8,035 bases of DNA from Ruminococcus sp. (GCA_024697705.1 JAILFF010000061.1:1-8035), one strand, 5' to 3'; positions 1 through 5,500 are shown, counted from the first letter of the stretch. Program-made: numbers and translations. Notes: a model not told the origin generated them from the sequence alone.

Positions 1-1818
1 GATCTCCGCGGTGTAGTAGCCGTAACTCAGCTCCACCTTGTAGGGCTTGAATGAGGTGCGGTTGTAGCCGTCTGTCAGCGAGGTGAGCTTCTTGATAAAC
101 TCGGCAGCCTTTTCCTCGCTGTAATTCGCGGCGAAAATGTAGAACTCGTCGCCGCCCGCACGTCCCGCTATCTCACTCGATTCGCAGCATTTCGCGATAA
201 GCTCCGCAGCCGTTTTGATGGCGCAGTCGCCCTCGAAATGCCCGAAATCATCATTGATACGCTTTAAGCCGTCCATGTCTATTACCATCGCGCAGACCGT
301 CTTTCTGCCGATGATCGCACCCATTGCGTCGCGTGAGCGCTCTTCAAAGCCGCGGCGGTTCAGGAGCCCGGTAAGCTCGTCGCGTATGCTTAACGCTTCA
401 AGCGAGCCGATAAGCCTGCTGATTCGGTCGTTCTTGAAAAGCCTTTCGAGCGTGATGGAGATGTTCAGCAGCCACACGTTATAGAATTCGTTGAATATGT
501 CCTCGTCAGCCATTTCAACTATCGAATAACCGAACATACGCTCGGCACAGTGGACGCTCATGACGTAGAAGAAGTGCGGTTCTTCATCGGTCACGTCGGG
601 AACAAGCGACATTCCGTCGTAGGGGACAGAGCTTTTAACGAGCTTTTTGTCGTTGTCTATCCATATCGCGGGGACAAAGCGCCCCGTCGGACGGGTGAAA
701 TCACTGTCGTAGGACGGTCGCCCCTCCGGGTCGATGTGCATCATGAGCACCTGATGCGAGTATTCGCCGAAATTGATGGGCTGTTCGCGGAACACTCTGT
801 CAAGCGCGGGCACGGAATCGACCTTGTTCAGCTTCAGCACCAGCGACTCGGTATTGTAGAGGTTATAGCTGAACTGGCGGTTTATCGCGTAAACGTGATT
901 TATGTTCTCCGCTTCTATCCGATAATCGAGCTTCTCGCAGCCGCACGACTGGGTATAGATCGGTCTCGGGCGAATGATGAGTCTTGTGTTATCGCTGGGC
1001 GCGTTCTTTTTGCTGCGGTTATTCGCAAGCTCGGAAAGCAGTTCGAGTGTGCGGCGGGCGATGTCGTCTCTTTCTCTTGTAACAGAGGTGATATGCGGCA
1101 GGAACTCCTGACCTTCGGCAGAACCGTCATAGCCCGTGACCGCGATATCCTCGGGGACTCTCAGACCGCGCTTTTTCAGCTCAGCCGCAAGCGAGATAGC
1201 CATGAAGTCGTTGGCGCAGACGACAGCCTCGGGGCGTTCGGGCAGAGAAAGGAAGTAATCGGCAGCCTCGGCGCCCTTGTGGAACCAGAAATCGCCCTCG
1301 AAAACGCCGCAGCCGTCTTCGGAAAAACCGTGATCGCGCATTACCTCGCGGAACTCGGCGAGGCGCAGTTGTGCGTCGGGGTGAGAAAGATAGCCCGACA
1401 TGAAGCCTATCTTCGTATATCCGTGAACGTCGATAAGATGTTCGATGATCATTTTAAGACCGCCCGCGTCGTCGAAATCAATATTGTAGAAGCCGTCAAC
1501 GCGGCTGCTTATGGAAACGACGGGGCATTTTGCGCGGCGGCACTTTTCGATAACGGTAGCTATCATTGTCTCGACATTATAGCCTTCGCCGTCGAAAATG
1601 ATACCGTCAAAGGCGTCGGCGTTGATGTAATCGAGAAAATCGAATTCATAATCGCCGTACTGGGCATAGATATTCCCTATCTTTCCGAGAGAATTAAAGT
1701 AAACGAGGTTTACGCCCAGCTCTTTGGCAGCGTTATTGAACGACCGACAGAGACCTCTGCGGTAAAAACTGGTAAGCGAGCAGCCGAAGAAAGCAAAAGT
1801 TTTCAGCGAATTGATCAT
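1..1818 (-). CDS. Diguanylate cyclase with LacI/periplasmic-binding-like sensor domain (3' end outside window)
   Basis: This is a predicted cytoplasmic enzyme making cyclic di-GMP from two GTP, with an N-terminal small-molecule sensor. The start is ATG at 1818, preceded by AGGGGGTGA at good spacing; 606 residues lie in the window. Residues 1 to about 294 resemble the sugar-binding core of LacI-type regulators (HGYTKIGFMSG, AVVCANDFMAISLAAELK, RVPEDIAVTGYDG) and end in SCGC at 291-294, as is common in this architecture. There is no helix-turn-helix before it and no signal peptide. Residues about 300-475 form a linker region I cannot assign. The GGDEF domain opens with DELTGLLNRRGF (480-491), then MVIDMDGLKRIND, FGHFEGD and an intact GGDEF at 555-559. 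The place where an inhibitory RxxD site usually sits, five residues before GGDEF, reads ESSE, so product inhibition at that site is probably absent. The fold assignment is strong; the ligand is unknown. Confidence 0.93.
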   Translation of the reverse strand, partial: MINSLKTFAFFGCSLTSFYRRGLCRSFNNAAKELGVNLVYFNSLGKIGNIYAQYGDYEFDFLDYINADAFDGIIFDGEGYNVETMIATVIEKCRRAKCPVVSISSRVDGFYNIDFDDAGGLKMIIEHLIDVHGYTKIGFMSGYLSHPDAQLRLAEFREVMRDHGFSEDGCGVFEGDFWFHKGAEAADYFLSLPERPEAVVCANDFMAISLAAELKKRGLRVPEDIAVTGYDGSAEGQEFLPHITSVTRERDDIARRTLELLSELANNRSKKNAPSDNTRLIIRPRPIYTQSCGCEKLDYRIEAENINHVYAINRQFSYNLYNTESLVLKLNKVDSVPALDRVFREQPINFGEYSHQVLMMHIDPEGRPSYDSDFTRPTGRFVPAIWIDNDKKLVKSSVPYDGMSLVPDVTDEEPHFFYVMSVHCAERMFGYSIVEMADEDIFNEFYNVWLLNISITLERLFKNDRISRLIGSLEALSIRDELTGLLNRRGFEERSRDAMGAIIGRKTVCAMVIDMDGLKRINDDFGHFEGDCAIKTAAELIAKCCESSEIAGRAGGDEFYIFAANYSEEKAAEFIKKLTSLTDGYNRTSFKPYKVELSYGYYTAEI

Positions 1819-1825
1819 ATCAGCG

Positions 1826-1834
1826 TCACCCCCT
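1826..1834 (-). promoter_or_regulatory. Ribosome binding site of the GGDEF gene
   Basis: On the minus strand the sequence is AGGGGGTGA, one base from the ideal AGGAGGTGA, seven bases before the ATG at 1818. It fixes the start codon and rules out an N-terminal extension carrying a DNA-binding domain. Confidence 0.8.
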
Positions 1835-1858
1835 GCTGAATTAGCAATATATAATTTT

Positions 1859-1887
1859 AGTATAGCACTTTTCAAATCGCAAATCTA
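1859..1887 (-). promoter_or_regulatory. Likely promoter of the GGDEF gene (extended -10)
   Basis: Minus-strand TGCTATACT gives an extended -10 (TATACT at 1859-1864 with TG at 1866-1867). At 17 bases the -35 position reads TAGATT, a weak match, which is typical when an extended -10 is present. The predicted transcript start near 1852 gives a short leader of about 34 bases to the ATG at 1818. This is a pattern match only. Confidence 0.5.
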
Positions 1888-1948
1888 CACATTTTTTGTT
1901 AATAATGCTCTAAATATTGCCTCGCTTGATTATTATAAGTGTAATCTG

Positions 1949-1977
1949 TTGACTTGACGAAGAAAATATGCTAAAAT
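1949..1977 (+). promoter_or_regulatory. Promoter of the AEC transporter gene
   Basis: TTGACT (1949-1954), a 17-base spacer and TAAAAT (1972-1977) make a near-consensus housekeeping promoter, with an additional TG (1969-1970) forming an extended -10. Transcription would start near 1984, about 34 bases before the ACG at 2018 and 67 before the GTG at 2051. It lies back to back with the GGDEF promoter. Confidence 0.72.
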
Positions 1978-2002
1978 AATGCGTGGCAAATTTGATTTTT
2001 GA

Positions 2003-2009
2003 AAGGGAG
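2003..2009 (+). promoter_or_regulatory. Ribosome binding site of the transporter, pointing to a non-ATG start at 2018
   Basis: AAGGGAG is the only Shine-Dalgarno-like sequence between the promoter and the gene. Eight bases after it, in frame with the transporter, is ACG at 2018. The first conventional starts (GTG 2051, ATG 2057) are more than 40 bases away and have no such site. Confidence 0.6.
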
Positions 2010-2050
2010 CGGTCGTTACGGAAACTGCACTGGTAATACTTCGGCAGATA

Positions 2051-2950
2051 GTGATAATGTTCATAATACTGGCAATAGGTCTGGGCTGCGGCTTGAAGGG
2101 GCTTATCACGAAGGAGGGCAACAAGACGCTTTCGGCGGTAGCGCTTTACATCGTGAATCCCTTGCTGATATTCATGTCGTATCAGAGCGAATACAGCAGC
2201 GAGCTGCTTCACGGGCTGCTGTGGTCGTTCCTGCTGTCGGCGACGTCCTTCGCGGTCATGATACTGCTTTCGACGTTCATCATCCCGAAGAAGCGGGAGG
2301 ATTTTACGCTTGAGCGTTTTTCGGCGGTCTATTCAAACTGCGGATTCATCGGCATACCTTTGATACGCGGCATCTACGGCGACGAGGGCGTGCTGTATCT
2401 GACGGCGTACATAACGCTGTTCAACATACTGGTATGGACGCACGGGCTTATGACGATGAAGGAAAGCCGCGACATGAAGTCGTTTGTAAAGGCGCTGCGG
2501 TCGCCGTCGGTGATAGCGGTTTTCATAGGGCTGATCTGTTATGTAACGCGGCTTCGTCTGCCCGATATACTGGATACGTCGCTGAGATACATTTCCGACA
2601 TGAACACGCCGCTTGCGATGCTGATAGCGGGTTCGGCGGCTTCGCAGACGAATTTCGTGAAGGCTTTGAAAAATCCCGGGCTGTATCTTGTGGCGGGGCT
2701 TAAGCTGTTAGCCTTGCCGATGGTATCGTTCTTGGTGCTTATGTTATTCGGAGCGCCGCATATTGTGCTGATAGTAGTAACGATAGCTTCGGCGTGTCCC
2801 GTAGCGACGACGGGGACGATGTTCGCCATTCAGTTTGACAAGAACCCCGAGCGTTGTTCGGAGTTTTTTGCGGTGACGACGCTACTGAGCGGATTGACGC
2901 TGCCGATAGTGACGTTTGCAGCGGAGATGATATCGCAAAACGCAAAGTGA
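2051..2950 (+). CDS. AEC (auxin efflux carrier) family transporter
   Basis: This is a predicted inner-membrane permease of the AEC family (Mem_trans fold), whose bacterial members export or exchange small organic acids; the substrate here is unknown. The protein is almost wholly hydrophobic, with about nine to ten membrane segments. It has family-like patches: GLITKEGNKTLSAVALYIVNPLLIF near the N-terminus, YSNCGFIGIPLIRGIYG, PLAMLIAGSA, and ASACPVATTGTMFAIQFD near the C-terminus. The coordinates use the first conventional start, GTG 2051 (299 residues), but it has no ribosome binding site and cuts into membrane helix 1. An AAGGGAG at 2003-2009 is ideally spaced for the ACG at 2018. That start would add 11 residues (METALVILRQI if ACG is read as Met) and complete the helix, for 310 residues in all. 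An in-frame TGA at 2000-2002 prevents any earlier start. The last ten bases, including the TGA stop, are shared with a dispersed repeat. Confidence 0.88.
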   Translation: MIMFIILAIGLGCGLKGLITKEGNKTLSAVALYIVNPLLIFMSYQSEYSSELLHGLLWSFLLSATSFAVMILLSTFIIPKKREDFTLERFSAVYSNCGFIGIPLIRGIYGDEGVLYLTAYITLFNILVWTHGLMTMKESRDMKSFVKALRSPSVIAVFIGLICYVTRLRLPDILDTSLRYISDMNTPLAMLIAGSAASQTNFVKALKNPGLYLVAGLKLLALPMVSFLVLMLFGAPHIVLIVVTIASACPVATTGTMFAIQFDKNPERCSEFFAVTTLLSGLTLPIVTFAAEMISQNAK

Positions 2951-3057
2951 GGGCAAAATGCCGGGTCCAGCGCCGGCTCGCGCTGGCGAGGGGTCAAGGG
3001 GGCGAGGAGCCCCCTTGCGGGGTATGGGGCAGAGCCCCATATGCGCCGCAGGCGCAT
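2941..3057 (-). repeat. Composite repeat copy 1: GC-rich block with four serial hairpins
   Basis: This block matches the reverse complement of 5331-5445 at roughly 90 percent by eye, including an unbroken run of about 40 bases. On the plus strand it holds four short perfect hairpins. H1 is CCAGCGC/GCGCTGG (2967-2986). H2 is CAAGGGGGC/GCCCCCTTG (2995-3017). H3 is ATGGGGC/GCCCCAT with loop AGA (3024-3040). H4 is ATGCGCC/GGCGCAT with loop GCA (3041-3057). None is followed directly by a U-tract, so these are not ordinary terminators. The left edge overlaps the last codons and stop of the transporter. It resembles dispersed GC-rich repeats I remember from gut Clostridia genomes, but the family name is unknown to me. 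Strand is given opposite to copy 2. Confidence 0.85.
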
Positions 3058-3079
3058 AAAACGCAAAGCGCAAAAAAGA

Positions 3080-3179
3080 AAAAATAAAATCGGCAATTTC
3101 AAGTATTTCGTACCAAAACGCATAAGCGAAAAGCTCTGCAAAACAGTACGGAAACAAAGAAATTGCCGATTTTATTTTT
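3080..3179 (-). repeat. Composite repeat copy 1: long inverted repeat, possible bidirectional terminator
   Basis: Two perfect 21-base arms (3080-3100 and 3159-3179, core AAAATCGGCAATTTC) enclose a 58-base loop. The loop is recognisably related, in reverse complement, to the loop of copy 2 (shared TTTGTTTCCG and TTCGCTT). The element lies between the converging transporter and PurF-like genes. On the minus strand the stem is followed by TTTTATTTTTTCTTTTTTG, and on the plus strand by TTTTATTTTTAATC, so it could end transcripts from both sides. The large loop is unusual for an intrinsic terminator. A small miniature-transposon-like element is an alternative reading, though no clear target-site duplication is visible. 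Confidence 0.7.
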
Positions 3180-3278
3180 AATCTGTTCGATTTGCTTTTA
3201 CCGAAATGTTTGTCGCCGTCGCAGGCTTTGTGGGGGAGAACCCTTCCTAAGACTTTTGATATGCCTTCATTTAGTGCT
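3180..3278. other. Gap with no gene, between repeat copy 1 and the heptamer tract
   Basis: No convincing gene or RNA is seen in these 99 bases. A segment around 3232-3250 (TGGGGGAGAACCCTTCCTAA) looks like half of a GC-rich palindromic repeat that I remember from related genomes, but its other arm is missing. It is probably a degenerate repeat remnant. Confidence 0.4.
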
Positions 3279-3320
3279 ATCTTTTATCTTTTATCTTTTA
3301 TCTCTTATCTTTTATCTTCT
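3279..3320 (+). repeat. Heptamer tandem repeat (ATCTTTT)n, tract 1
   Basis: Six consecutive 7-base units are seen: ATCTTTT three times, then ATCTCTT, ATCTTTT and ATCTTCT. The tract ends one base before the complement of the PurF-like stop codon (3322-3324). On the transcribed (minus) strand it becomes purine-rich AAAAGAT repeats at the start of the 3' untranslated region. The same unit recurs in the same orientation at 5454-5489. Confidence 0.9.
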
Positions 3321-3321
3321 C

Positions 3322-4737
3322 TTATTCCTGCCCGTTCCAGCAGTAGGTACACAGCCTGCATTTCTCGATTCCCGCCGCTTCGAGCATATCGTCCAAACGG
3401 TGGAATTGCAGCGACGTGAAATTCAGCTGACGACGTATCTCTTCGACCATCTCCGAATAACAGGCGGACTCGGAGTCGGCATACTCAAGCAGCCGCGCAG
3501 CCGTTACGTCGGGACCCTCGCGGTCGGCAATAATGCGGCGCGTTATCAGGTCCATTTCCGAATTGGAACGCGAGAAATTTAAATATTTGCACCCGAACAG
3601 CAGCGGAGGACACGCGGGACGGATATGCACTTCCTTTGCACCGCTGCGGAACAAATATTCCGTTGTCTCGCGCAGCTGAGTTCCGCGCACTATCGAATCG
3701 TCGATGAGCAGCAGGCTCTTGTTCTTGATGAGACTCTCGACAGGCAGCAGCTTCATCTTCGCGATACGGTTGCGAAGCTGCTGATTGGTCGGCATGAACG
3801 AACGCGGCCATGTCGGAGTGTACTTGATGAACGGTCTTGAAAAAGGTATCTTCGACTCGTTGGAATAACCGACAGCGTGAGCTACGCCCGAATCGGGAAC
3901 GCCCGCGACAAGATCGGGCTTTGCGTCGTCGCGGCGGGCAAGAAGTCTGCCGCAGTTGTAGCGCATTTCCTCAACGCCCACGCCTTCGTATGAGCTGGCG
4001 GGATAGCCGTAGTATATCCACAGGAACGTGCAGATCTTCATTTCGCGGCGGGGCTCGGCAAGTACCTCGACGCCCTCGCGGGAAACAAAGTCGATCTCGC
4101 CGGGTCCCAGCTCTTTATAATGTGTATAGCCCAGATTAAGGTACGAAAAGCTCTCGAACGCCATACACCAGCCGTCTTCGCGCTGACCGATAACGCAGGG
4201 AGTACGTCCGAGACGGTCGCGGGCGGCGTAGATGCCGTCCTTAGTCATTATGAGCATTGTCATAGAGCCGTCGATAAGCTCCTGTGCGCACTTGATGCCT
4301 TCCAAAATGCTGTCCTTCTGATTGATGATAGCCGCCACAAGCTCGGTAGCGTTGACCTCGCCGCCGCTCATCTCGAAGAAATGCAGGTGGCTGTTCTCGA
4401 ACACCTTTTCGAGCAGCTCGTCGGTGTTATTGATCTTGCCGACGGTGGTGATGGCGTAGGTGCCGAGCTTCGAGCGGATAAGCAGGGGCTGCGCCTCGTA
4501 ATCGGAGATACAGCCGATACCCATAAAGCCCGTCATATTTGAAACATCGCTGTCGAATTTTGTACGGAAGGGCGAATTCTCGATATTGTGTATAGCGCGG
4601 TCGAACCCCTTTTCCTTGTCGTACATGACCATACCGGCGCGCCGCGTACCCAAATGCGAATGATAATCAGTGCCGTAAAATACATCAATGGCACAGCTCT
4701 CGTCAGACTTATTGACCGCTCCAAAAAAACCGCCCAT
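3322..4737 (-). CDS. PurF-like phosphoribosyltransferase lacking the glutaminase nucleophile
   Basis: The 471-residue protein has the layout of amidophosphoribosyltransferase (PurF), which makes phosphoribosylamine from PRPP and glutamine in purine synthesis. The start is ATG 4737 with AAGGGAG eight bases upstream; an in-frame ATG at 4815 has no support. Residues 1-230 correspond to the Ntn-type glutaminase domain, but it begins MGGFFGAV instead of MCGIFG, so the catalytic Cys is Gly. The usual HNGN and HVRY motifs are also replaced (VGKIN at 99-103, GIGCISD at 73-79). The transferase half is intact: GVPDSGVAHAVGY (279-291) and the PRPP-binding LLLIDDSIVRGTQLRE (342-357). Cys236, Cys383, Cys460 and Cys463 align with the four iron-sulphur ligands known from Bacillus PurF. 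From memory, close relatives in gut Clostridia and Bacteroides share the Gly, so this is probably a stable paralogue, not a recent mutant. It may use free ammonia or have another role. No purine gene is adjacent in the window. Confidence 0.88.
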   Translation of the reverse strand: MGGFFGAVNKSDESCAIDVFYGTDYHSHLGTRRAGMVMYDKEKGFDRAIHNIENSPFRTKFDSDVSNMTGFMGIGCISDYEAQPLLIRSKLGTYAITTVGKINNTDELLEKVFENSHLHFFEMSGGEVNATELVAAIINQKDSILEGIKCAQELIDGSMTMLIMTKDGIYAARDRLGRTPCVIGQREDGWCMAFESFSYLNLGYTHYKELGPGEIDFVSREGVEVLAEPRREMKICTFLWIYYGYPASSYEGVGVEEMRYNCGRLLARRDDAKPDLVAGVPDSGVAHAVGYSNESKIPFSRPFIKYTPTWPRSFMPTNQQLRNRIAKMKLLPVESLIKNKSLLLIDDSIVRGTQLRETTEYLFRSGAKEVHIRPACPPLLFGCKYLNFSRSNSEMDLITRRIIADREGPDVTAARLLEYADSESACYSEMVEEIRRQLNFTSLQFHRLDDMLEAAGIEKCRLCTYCWNGQE

Positions 4738-4752
4738 AATTATATCTCCCTT

Positions 4753-4772
4753 TGTATAGTTTTTGTTATACA
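4753..4772 (-). promoter_or_regulatory. Inverted repeat TGTATA-N8-TATACA in the PurF-like leader
   Basis: Six-base perfect arms (4753-4758 and 4767-4772) lie just upstream of the ribosome binding site at 4746-4753 and touch it. It could be a small hairpin or protein site affecting translation, but AT-rich palindromes of this size also arise by chance. Confidence 0.3.
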
Positions 4773-4777
4773 TATTT

Positions 4778-4796
4778 CGGGCTGAAAAAATGCCCG
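4778..4796 (-). promoter_or_regulatory. Hairpin at the extreme 5' end of the PurF-like transcript
   Basis: The arms CGGGC (4778-4782) and GCCCG (4792-4796) enclose a nine-base loop. The predicted transcript start is near 4797, so the hairpin would be at the very 5' end of the RNA, a position where hairpins often protect messages from decay. No U-tract follows, so it is not a terminator. No PurBox or known riboswitch is recognisable in this leader of about 60 bases. Confidence 0.45.
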
Positions 4797-4803
4797 CACT
4801 TCT

Positions 4804-4832
4804 ATTATATATCAATCCGACATTTTTTTCAA
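4804..4832 (-). promoter_or_regulatory. Promoter of the PurF-like gene
   Basis: On the minus strand TTGAAA (4827-4832), exactly 17 bases, then a perfect TATAAT (4804-4809). This is among the best promoter matches in the window and predicts a leader of about 60 bases to the ATG at 4737. Confidence 0.8.
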
Positions 4833-4937
4833 TAATAACAGCTGATTTTTAAGAATAAATTAATTATTGCCGAAAAAGCACGAAACACGCCGCGGAATGT
4901 CGTTTTTTGTGCCTTAACGAAAAATTTACTTTTCTCA

Positions 4938-4966
4938 TTCGCGGAAAATCTTAATATCTCCGCGAA
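4938..4966. promoter_or_regulatory. Palindromic candidate operator TTCGCGGA-N13-TCCGCGAA
   Basis: Two perfect 8-base arms (4938-4945 and 4959-4966) are separated by 13 AT-rich bases. The geometry suits a dimeric DNA-binding protein, and the site sits 17 bases before a possible plus-strand -35 and about 105 bases upstream of the PurF-like -35. No regulator gene is next to it, so the binding partner is unknown. Confidence 0.4.
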
Positions 4967-4982
4967 AGACATAAAATTTATA

Positions 4983-5011
4983 TTGCATTTTCGCCGATTC
5001 TGATATAAAAT
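4983..5011 (+). promoter_or_regulatory. Possible promoter reading toward the alpha-xylosidase
   Basis: TTGCAT (4983-4988) and TAAAAT (5006-5011) are 17 bases apart. The -35 is weak. If used, the leader before the ATG at 5506 would be almost 490 bases and would contain repeat copy 2, including its terminator-like stem. A start closer to the gene cannot be excluded, but I found no better match there. Confidence 0.3.
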
Positions 5012-5180
5012 GATAATATCACGGGTGATTGGCTTGGTTTTTTCCTTATGTCACTATTATTTCGACCGCCTATACACAAATTGTAGGGCGTGGGGCTTGC
5101 TCCCGCCGCTTGCCGCGCAAATTAATCCGATCTTGCGCTTTCCCCTATTTCGTGAAAATCGCTTCGCTCTTTCACGCAAT

Positions 5181-5267
5181 AAATCGGCAATTCATTTGTT
5201 TCCGCTCATATTTGCTGATTTATTCGCTTGTGCTTTTTTTGTTCGCTTTTTAATGAATTGCCGATTT
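5181..5267 (+). repeat. Composite repeat copy 2: long inverted repeat
   Basis: Perfect 16-base arms (5181-5196 and 5252-5267, AAATCGGCAATTCATT and its complement) surround a 55-base loop related to copy 1 in reverse complement. Where copy 1 has AATTTC/GAAATT, this copy has AATTCATT/AATGAATT, so both arms changed together and pairing was kept. On the plus strand TTTTATTTTAT follows the stem core, giving a terminator-like tail inside the presumed alpha-xylosidase leader. Confidence 0.7.
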
Positions 5268-5330
5268 TATTTTATACCGCTCACTTCTGTGGATAATTAC
5301 AATTTGATTATTTTGCGGGCTTGGCATTTG

Positions 5331-5445
5331 TTGCGCTTACGCGCAAATGGGGCTCTTCCCCAAACCCCGCAAGGGGACTCCTCGCCCCTTGACCCCTCGC
5401 CAGCGCGAGCCGGCGCTGGACCCGGCATTATGCCCTCACTTTGCG
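5331..5445 (+). repeat. Composite repeat copy 2: GC-rich block with serial hairpins
   Basis: This is the reverse complement of 2941-3057 with few differences. H1 is identical. H2 is shortened to CAAGGGG/CCCCTTG and H3 is weaker. H4 is TTGCGC/GCGCAA, where the outer A-T pair of copy 1 has become T-A. The spacer to the long inverted repeat is about 60 bases here against 22 in copy 1. The block is open in the alpha-xylosidase frame, so a naive start at 5347 would translate the repeat as a false 53-residue N-terminus. Confidence 0.85.
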
Positions 5446-5453
5446 CCTTACAT

Positions 5454-5489
5454 ATCTTTTATCTTATATCTCTTATCTTTTTATCTTTT
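5454..5489 (+). repeat. Heptamer tandem repeat (ATCTTTT)n, tract 2
   Basis: The units are ATCTTTT, ATCTTAT, ATCTCTT, ATCTTTT, one extra T, then ATCTTTT. The tract lies directly between repeat copy 2 and the ribosome binding site of the alpha-xylosidase gene, so in the message it is an unstructured U-rich stretch. It has the same unit and orientation as the tract at 3279-3320. Confidence 0.88.
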
Positions 5490-5492
5490 TTT

Positions 5493-5500
5493 AAGGAGGA
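5493..5500 (+). promoter_or_regulatory. Ribosome binding site of the alpha-xylosidase gene
   Basis: AAGGAGGA, with its AGGAGG core six bases before ATG 5506, is a near-perfect Shine-Dalgarno sequence. It decides the start against the in-frame ATG at 5347 inside the repeat. Confidence 0.92.

Larger units (their letters stand above)
4833..5180. other. Intergenic region upstream of repeat copy 2, no gene seen
   Basis: I see no credible coding sequence in these 348 bases; open frames here have no ribosome binding site and cross repeats. Contents: an imperfect inverted repeat around 4877-4911 (arms GCACGAAA and a TTTTTTGTGC-like partner), the TTCGCGGA palindrome at 4938-4966, and a possible plus-strand promoter at 4983-5011. 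A GC-rich hairpin-like remnant (GGGGCTTGCTCCC) lies near 5090-5105. A hairpin CGTGAAA/TTTCACG at 5151-5176 leads directly into repeat copy 2. Confidence 0.6.

Noticed and set aside
550..1839. A 429-codon open frame on the plus strand opposite the GGDEF gene
   Set aside because: It has no ribosome binding site and no recognisable protein, while the minus strand there encodes clear LacI-like motifs; it is an antisense shadow of that coding sequence.
2967..3057. Serial hairpins as the rho-independent terminator of the transporter gene
   Set aside because: The bases following them on the plus strand are A-rich, not T-rich; the long inverted repeat at 3080-3179 is the better terminator candidate.
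2882..3157. Minus-strand open frame with Arg/Pro-rich peptide over repeat copy 1
   Set aside because: The peptide is a translation of the dispersed repeat; a related peptide arises from copy 2, and no gene signals are present.
2941..3179. CRISPR array or group II intron fragment as an explanation of the structured repeat
   Set aside because: There is no regular repeat-spacer spacing, no reverse transcriptase and no domain V-like motif; only two copies in inverted orientation are seen.
4738..4800. Purine riboswitch or PurR box upstream of the PurF-like gene
   Set aside because: The leader is only about 60 bases and shows neither the riboswitch core nor the CCGAACAWT-type box.
5151..5176. Catabolite repression (cre) site upstream of the alpha-xylosidase
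   Set aside because: TGAAAATCGCTTCGC resembles cre but has an inserted base and lacks the required end; it is better described as a CGTGAAA/TTTCACG hairpin.
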